Positions 57,667-64,000 of a DNA stretch of 64,000 nucleotides are shown one piece after another (positions within the stretch are counted from its first letter, which is position 1; the number at the start of each line of letters is the position of its first letter). The DNA lies in NCBI GenBank assembly GCA_003049465.1, contig PYSS01000148.1:23463-87462 (forward strand). The letters are read 5' to 3'. Origin of the DNA: Magnaporthiopsis rhizophila. Lineage: Eukaryota; Ascomycota; Sordariomycetes; Magnaporthales; Magnaporthaceae. The notes under the pieces are model-generated. The model made no database searches. It was not told the origin of the DNA and was given only the letters and a program-made list of their open reading frames with translations. The translations under genes and the position numbers were made by a program.

Positions 57667-59397
57667 ATGCGCACCAGCGTCGCTCTCGCCGCCGCCGCGG
57701 CCGCCCTCCTGGTGCAGGCGGCACCGTCGGCCAAGAACTTCATCTACATAGTGCCCGACGGCTTCGGCGTGGCCTCGCAGACCATGGCGCGCGACTACGT
57801 GTCGCTGCTGCGCAACGGCGAGAACCCGGGCAGGCCGGTGACGTTCCAGCTGCCTGCCGACAAGCTGGTCATGGGCAGCGTCCGCACCCAGGCCAGCGAC
57901 AACCTGATCACCGACTCGGCCGCGTCCGCTACAGCCTTTGCGTGTGGCGTCAAGACTTATAACGCTGGTAGGTCGGGGAACTGGCTCTTCGAACTTGTCG
58001 AAGGGACGCTGAATAGCTTGCTGACGTATTGTTGTTATCGCAGCCCTTGGAGTCAACGATTCGCGGGAGCCTGTCGGTTCCATCCTCGAGGCCGCCCACC
58101 TGGCCGGCATGAAGACCGGTCTGGTTGTTACTAGCGTTATCAACCACGCAACCCCGGCTGGTAAGCCATCCACGTCGACGTCTGAACACATTACGAGGGC
58201 CTTGGCCTAACAGATCCATTTGCAACCCACTTACAGGCTACTCTTCACACGTCTCGCACAGAGACTCGTACGCCAAGATCGCAGAGCACCAGATCGGATA
58301 CACCCACCCGTTTGGGCCCTTTGTCGACGTCTTACTGGGCGGTGGCCGGGTAAGCTGCTCGCATTGGGCCAGTTGAGAAGAGCGAGAGGATCAGCAAGAA
58401 AACAAGACTAACACCCGCTCCCTTCCGTCAGTGCTACTACAAGCCACAGAGCGAGTCCGGCTCCTGCCGGTCCGATGACGCCGACCTCTTCGGCTTCGCG
58501 CGGCAAAACAGCTACCACGTCATGCAGAACCGCAGCGCCTTCGACGCCATAGAGAAAGGGCTCGGCTGGGTGCGACTGCCCTTCATTGGCCTCTTCAGCG
58601 ACAGCCATCTCATGTACGAGGTGGACCGGTCGCGGGCGCCCGAGCGGGAGCCGTCGCTGCTCGAGATGACCGAGACGGCGCTCAACGCGCTGGACCGGGC
58701 CACGGCGTCGGGCGATAAGGGCTACTTCCTCATGATCGAGGCCTCGCGCATCGACCACGCCGGCCACGCCAACGACCCGGCCGCGCACCTACACGACATC
58801 GTCATGTACAACAACGTGCTCGACCGCGTGCGCACCTGGATCGACGCCCACCCGGACACCATGCTCATGTCGGCCGCCGACCACGAGACGGGCGGCCTGA
58901 CCCTGCGTGGCTACAACCCGCTGCCCCTGGGACGCGCTATCGCGTCCGCCGAGGTGCTAACGCGCCGTCTAGCCGCCTTCCAGGGCTCCGACGCCGAGCG
59001 TGCCGCCTTCTTCCGCTCCGACATCCTGCCCGCGTATGGCCTGGCCGACGCGACCGATGCCGAGGCCGCCAGGCTCCTGGCGTCGACGAACCTGGGCTCC
59101 GACATGGGCAACCTGCTCGCGTCGCGCGCGGGCGTGCACTTCTCCACGGGCGGCCACACCGCCGCCGACGTGGTGCTGTACGGCTACGCCGCCGGCGGCC
59201 GCCTGCCCGAGTACAAGGCCGACATGGCCGGCAACTGGGACAACACGGAGCTGCCGCGGTACATTGAGCGCGTGCTCGGCGTCGATATGGCCGCGGCCAC
59301 GCGGAGCCTGCGTGCCAACGGGACCGACTGGGTCGGCACCGACGCAGACAGGGGGCCACGCCTCGCCAGTGCAGACCACATTCATGGGCACGATTAG
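57667..59397 (+). CDS. Secreted alkaline phosphatase
   Basis: Exons 57667-57967, 58044-58160, 58237-58349 and 58432-59397 give 498 residues. Signal peptide: MRTSVALAAAAAALLVQAAPS. Metal and catalytic motifs of the alkaline phosphatase superfamily are intact: FIYIVPDGFG (zinc-binding Asp), TDSAASATAFACG with nucleophile Ser84, HRDSYAKIA, EASRIDHAGHAND, SAADHETGG, and HTAADVVLYGYA. It hydrolyses phosphate monoesters in the vacuole or outside the cell. Fungal homologues (for example Neurospora pho-2) are induced by phosphate starvation. No membrane anchor is visible here, unlike yeast Pho8, so secretion is more likely. No Pho4/NUC-1-type site was searched for exhaustively. Confidence 0.93.
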
Positions 59398-59994
59398 GGT
59401 GGGTCAAAATTGCTGTTGGCTACCTACATATTAGCTCTGTAAATCTATATAAAAAGCTGTTTTCGCGGCGTGTCATCGGACCTAATCGTGACTGATCAGC
59501 AAGACCTTATATTTGAGTGCATCTTTGCGTCCGCCTGGAGTTCTTGATCAAGATTTTGCCAGTATTGCATCGTTATTTATCTACGAGAGGAAGTGGTAAA
59601 TGAAAGCAAAATGAAATGGTAGTCAAAGTGGTAGAAAAGTAGTATAGGAGGTGTGCCAGGTAGTGGGGACAGCACCCACAAAAAAATACGAAACGGGAAA
59701 GGAAACAGGAAGACACAAACAATAACCATCACCAACAGGACGCCTTCCGTTCTGCCCATCGAGCCGGCCTGCCCTGTTCTGTGTCACCAGCAGCCACCAA
59801 AATTTAGCCACATTGGGCAGCGGCACGTGAAAGGACCGTTGGTTGGCTCAAAATCACAACAAGAGCGTCGGGCACCACGAACAAGCCAGAACCCCTCCTC
59901 TCCCTGCTCCTCTGGTGCTCTCTTTCTCTCTATCCAATCCATCCAGCGCTACCTTACAAGCTTCATACCCCAACTAGCAACGTACACACAACGC

Positions 59995-61572
59995 ATGATC
60001 ATGGCCAACTTGTCGTTGATGTCGGCTGAGGTCGCGCTTGAAATAAGCCAGTACCTCGATTATGGGGCCAAGGTGAATCTCAGCAGCGCTTGCAGGCAGC
60101 TCCGCCAGCGGCTCCTGTCCGACGTCTTCGGGGAGCTCCACCTCTCGCACAGGACCATACATTGCTCTCGCGTGCTCACCCTCGCGCGAAAGTACGGCTG
60201 CTACACACGGACGCTGTACTTCAGGGCCCGCGTGGACATCTACGACGACTTCCACGGCACGGCGCCCTACATCCGACCGGCGCTGCCCAGAGAGGCGTGG
60301 CCGCTCATCGCGGGGGCGTCCCAGGTCCGCCCAAGGCTTAAGGGCTCGGCCCTGGCCCCGGACCCGGGTCCTCCGCTCCTCCCCAACCTCCGCAGCCTAA
60401 CCATCGACATCCAGCCCGACGACCTTCCCCGCCAGCGCCATGGCGTGAACGGAATGCTCTACACGGACCCGTGGACCCCGGTGCCCACGGCGGAGGCCCT
60501 GCGCAAGCTCGAGAGGCGCGGCGGGTGGCGCAGGCTGCTCACCGAGGTCTGGGCCGCCGCGTCGGCCAACCCGACGCTGACGGACCTCAGCGTCGTCGGC
60601 TACCAGCCGGTTCGCCTATCGGCGATGACGGTGCCCGAGTACGGCGCGTTTCTGGGCCGGCTCGAGTCGCTCAACATCGTCATCACGGCCGAGGTGGCCC
60701 GGGCGCGCGGCTACGACATCAACCGAGCCCCGAGCTTCCAGGCCCTCGTGTGCTCGGCGCTCGACGAGGCCTTCTTCCAGCACACGCGTTCCCTGCGCCG
60801 GCTGCAGATCGAGTCCAAGGAGTGGGTGTTTCTGACGGTGGCGTCCGACAGGCACCCGCAGCTGGCCAAGCTGGACCTGGCGACGCGCTTGCCGCTGCTG
60901 GAGCACGTCGAGCTGCGCGGCTTCCTCATCTCCCAGGGCCTGACCGATTGCCTGCACGCGTGCCACCACAAGCTGCGGTCCATCAGGCTGACCAACTGCA
61001 TCGCCGAGGGGCAGTACTACGATTTCGGGCACACGTCGACCGTTTACGGCGACGACGACGGCGCGACCGAGGTGTCCGCCGAGGGTGATTACGACGACAA
61101 CGACCTGACGGAGCTGACCGCCGCGGATTCCGCCAACATCGCGGCAGTGGTGTCCGACAATGGGGACTTCGCCGCGGCCTTCATCAACTGGGCCCGGTGC
61201 CTCGATCAGCTGGCCGACACGGAGAGCCTATGTCGCCTCGACGTCGACTTTGACTATCCGGACCGCCGCCAGGGCGGGGCCCCGTTCTCGCGTGCCGACA
61301 TATGGGGCGGCGAGGACAGCCCGTACGACCTAGACCCCAGGTCGCCGGTCACGAGGGCCCGCGCGCTGCGGATGGCGGAGCCGACGCGACAGGTGTTTGA
61401 GTACTTTCTCGCCTTTGGCTCCTTTGACTCCATCAACCGCGACCCCAACGTCAACAGCAAGGCGTTCCTGCTGGGCAAGGATCAGGAAGCATACGACGCG
61501 CTGAAGGTCGTCACCGCCAGGAACCAGGCCCGACGGGACGCGGACCCGACCAGGAGGATTGTTGATATCTAA
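59995..61572 (+). CDS. F-box/leucine-rich-repeat-like protein
   Basis: Single exon, 525 residues. The Met at 59995 is chosen because the F-box begins immediately (SLMSAEVALEISQYLDYGAKVNLSSACRQLR, residues about 5-37; upstream frame is leader sequence). Regularly spaced leucine-rich stretches follow (LRSLTIDIQ, TLTDLSVVGY, LESLNIVI, LLEHVELRGF, LRSIRLTNC), with an acidic Asp/Glu-rich insert (about 340-375). F-box proteins recruit substrates to SCF ubiquitin ligases through Skp1. The substrate here is unknown. The sequence is intact and intronless. Confidence 0.8.
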   Translation: MIMANLSLMSAEVALEISQYLDYGAKVNLSSACRQLRQRLLSDVFGELHLSHRTIHCSRVLTLARKYGCYTRTLYFRARVDIYDDFHGTAPYIRPALPREAWPLIAGASQVRPRLKGSALAPDPGPPLLPNLRSLTIDIQPDDLPRQRHGVNGMLYTDPWTPVPTAEALRKLERRGGWRRLLTEVWAAASANPTLTDLSVVGYQPVRLSAMTVPEYGAFLGRLESLNIVITAEVARARGYDINRAPSFQALVCSALDEAFFQHTRSLRRLQIESKEWVFLTVASDRHPQLAKLDLATRLPLLEHVELRGFLISQGLTDCLHACHHKLRSIRLTNCIAEGQYYDFGHTSTVYGDDDGATEVSAEGDYDDNDLTELTAADSANIAAVVSDNGDFAAAFINWARCLDQLADTESLCRLDVDFDYPDRRQGGAPFSRADIWGGEDSPYDLDPRSPVTRARALRMAEPTRQVFEYFLAFGSFDSINRDPNVNSKAFLLGKDQEAYDALKVVTARNQARRDADPTRRIVDI

Positions 61573-61633
61573 GCGGGCAACTAGAGACTGCTGGATAATA
61601 CGGGACTACAGAACAGTATGGGCACGGACTTTC

Positions 61634-61672
<39 letters not shown>
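61634..61672 (+). repeat. GGACAG hexanucleotide tandem repeat
   Basis: About 6.5 copies of a GGACAG unit just after the F-box gene stop. It lies in the 3' flank and has no visible role. Confidence 0.9.
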
Positions 61673-63933
61673 TGGCTGGATGGAACACAGAGTACACGCA
61701 ACTGCCGGATGGCACAGGGTTCTGTTAGTTCTGATTATGTTTTTATTTTTTGCTTGATTTTTAACGATAAGGATGCACGAATGAAAACGGTGTTAGTAAC
61801 AACAATAAGCAGTTAAGACTTAGACCAGAACGCCCGCTTCAAAACAAACTGTAAGCATGACCCTAGGTACCTAGGTAGCCGGTCACCCCATCCCAGCGTG
61901 CAGTCAAGGCAGCAAAACACAGTGTGCCCCACGCCATGGTGCAAAGATCGCGGGGGATCTGGCTATGACATCACATCTTTGAATGCAACTTGCTATCCTG
62001 GGAAGCCCGGTTTCCCCAAAGGCTAAACCGGCTTGGATCAATGGTCGGCTGTCCGGCACAAGCAAAACTGGGCACACATGTGTGTGGCAGATTCCCCTCG
62101 CTGTTTCCCCGCGGGGTGATTGCCCAATGACGCCAGACTCCCTTTTCGGCAGAAATTAGACAGTCTGAAAAGCGGCGGAGGGACAAGAGAAAAATAAAGT
62201 CGCTTGGCCATTCCCTGTGCCGTCGCACTGCCACGGAAAGTCAATCGCCTCCCGAAACTCTGGGGAAGCTGGCGTCGGGCGCGGAAGTTAAAAGCTGAGG
62301 GCGCAAGCACGGTCCCCAAAAAAAAAGCGCAGCATAGCAATTAAGCGGCACCACAGCCAAATCCCTTATCTGGAGCTTCAAGTTTCTCAAGGATAAAAGA
62401 GGCGCAGGCATTTTTTTCCCCTAACATTTGGCGTTTGATTTAAATATTCATTGTCTTCGTGGGGAACGATTTTGGTAGGAATAATAAAGGGCATAACGCT
62501 TGATAGCTAACTGCCCAGCACTTGTGCTGCGCATTTTTTATTTAGGCAAGGCGCAGCACAGACATACCTGCCCTAAGAGGAAAGGAAAACGCCCCAGCTG
62601 AGTGTGCGTGGCGGCACGCCAACGAGATCTGGAACGGTCCAGGGCGCAAGGCGGGCGGCAAAAGAAAACCTAGGCTCGAGGAGTAGAGAAGGACCTTGCT
62701 GCTTGCGTGCCCCAAAAAGGGAGGTGAACCGCGCCAAATAAACTGGGAAATACCCGGCGTCCGGCCCCTATATTTTGCCCCTTTATCGCAGACACTAAAT
62801 GGGCAAGCACAACCAAAAGTGGAGAAGGCTTCCCAACATACCTTTCCCGCTCAGCAGCAGTATCAACCTCGTTTAGATGGAGTGGACAGCAGATTGCACA
62901 GTTTGATAAGCAAAAAAGAAGAAGTCGATAATATTTTACCTTTTTATTATTATTATTTTATTTTGTTTCCTTTCCCAAGGCGGAGAGGAATAGAATTTCT
63001 GGTTTGCGTGGCAGGTTCGTCGGCTTTCGGGTTGATTGGGTCGCATGCAGGTGGTGTGTTGGAGCCAGTCCTTTTCTGGCCGCGTCGCGCTGCACGCTGC
63101 ACGGTGACGCACTCCACTTTCTTCGGGGAAACACAAATGAAGGAATGGGGTTGTTGCCTGAGGACATGCAAGGAGAATCGCCTCCGATGTAACCTCGACG
63201 CTGACAGCCCATGTGACGACGGGATCCATCATGGATGAGTTTGATGGATTAGATCCGCCTGACGTGAGCCTGCACTTTTTCATGCCTACAGTCGCCCTCA
63301 AACCCGGACTTGCAGCGCTGAAAGCGCCTCGGGCTCAGCCTCTCAGCTAGAGCGAGTGGCGCTTTTGCGGCTGCTGCCGCCGCCCTCAAAGTCCAGCGCC
63401 ACGAGCGTCGGATTGGGTGCTGGTGACAGTGGACAGGCTGCGGCTGATGAGGAGAAGAGCTGAGGATTCTGGGGCGGCACCAGACATTTGTATACCTCAA
63501 ACAATTTTAACGGCGGGGAACAGCTGTCTGTTGCACTATCGGGGCCAATGCCATAACGGCACACACTTCCCCGCGTTCCCTGCCATCTGAGATGTTCTAT
63601 TCCCCACAGAAAGGGTCGCCGAACAGGGGGCTGATCCGTCTGGGCCTGCCTGGGTCGGTTAAATCTTGCTGGGCCTTGGCATGGATAAGACGGGCGCGGG
63701 ATTTATTCTCGCGACAACTCCCGCCGTCGCCCAGCCGTTTAATGAAAAGGCTTCGAAAGACTTGGGCTTATAGAAGCCGGCAGATGGACGCGTGGGCCAC
63801 TGATGGGATACGTCGCTGGCATGCGTGGACGCATGGGAATGCCCGTAGCAGAGAAGCCACAAGGCTGGCCATGACAGATGCCGAGCCACACCTCTTGCAG
63901 ATCTCATGCATCCTTCAAGTTCTCTTGCAGAAG
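61673..63933. other. Intergenic region, no supported gene
   Basis: 2.3 kb with mixed composition. Open frames on both strands are short and lack motifs. A palindromic GGTACCTAGGTAGCC cluster occurs near 61867. Part of the stretch (62400-62560, 62880-62980) is locally AT-rich but not RIP-saturated. I see no RNA gene or transposon end here. Confidence 0.5.
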
Positions 63934-64000
63934 GCACAGCACAGCACAGCACAGCACAGCACAGCACAGCACAGCACAGCACAGCACAGCACAGCACAGC
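63934..64000 (+). repeat. GCACA pentanucleotide array at window end
   Basis: At least 13 tandem copies of GCACA, continuing past the end of the window. It is a simple satellite and not a telomere-type TTAGGG repeat. Confidence 0.9.

Noticed and set aside
58937..59407. Arg-rich minus-strand frames opposite the alkaline phosphatase
   Set aside because: GC-rich shadow frames. The sense strand has all catalytic motifs.
63934..64000. Telomeric repeat at the window end
   Set aside because: The unit is GCACA, not TTAGGG or a known fungal telomere variant.

Overview
The window looks like a filamentous ascomycete chromosome, most likely Sordariomycetes (species not determinable from the sequence alone). 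The signs are GC-rich intron-containing genes with short GT-AG introns, HET-domain incompatibility genes, a fungal dynamin-like GTPase, and two extremely AT-rich blocks whose transposons carry the C-to-T/G-to-A decay expected of repeat-induced point mutation (RIP). I assembled the spliced gene models by hand from splice sites and reading frame. All multi-exon models given here close in frame.

Layout. 1-1911: a complete Fot1/pogo-type DNA transposon with TA duplications and perfect terminal inverted repeats, its transposase decayed. 2778-5947 (-) and 7307-10642 (+): two large divergently transcribed paralogues of 830 and 1008 residues. They are all-helical, with coiled coils around hydrophobic hairpins, an architecture that recalls ClyA/HBL/XaxAB-type pore-forming proteins. 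They share a 1.36-kb promoter region. 11196-11809 (-): a small unknown gene, followed by a short FF-domain-like remnant.

13559-39891 is one HET-domain gene (925 codons plus stop when the insertion is ignored). It is split by a 23.5-kb transposon nest that landed with a 5-bp duplication, GAAAG. The nest is ordered: a Ty3/gypsy element W (310-bp LTRs) in the HET gene; element X (500-bp LTRs, duplication GAAGA) in W; element Y (463-bp LTRs, duplication TTTGT) in X; and two solo LTRs of the X/Y family (duplications CCCAA and ATTTG) in W. Removing one copy of the duplication plus the nest leaves the HET frame perfectly open.

40386-43195: a dynamin-like GTPase with a GC-AG intron. 43874-45968: a second HET gene, broken by a one-base shift at an A7 run and one in-frame TAG. 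Both HET genes flanking the dynamin gene are therefore disabled.

46631-61572 is ordinary gene-rich DNA: a secreted alpha/beta hydrolase, an eight-pass membrane protein, a small hypothetical gene, a GC-rich pogo/CENP-B-like DNA-binding gene without a nuclease domain, a zinc-less medium-chain dehydrogenase, an N-terminally anchored multicopper oxidase, a secreted alkaline phosphatase and an F-box/leucine-rich protein. 61573-64000 is intergenic and ends in a pentanucleotide array.

The most interesting items are the divergent pore-former-like pair, which I did not recognise as a described system, and the precisely reconstructable transposon burial of a HET locus.
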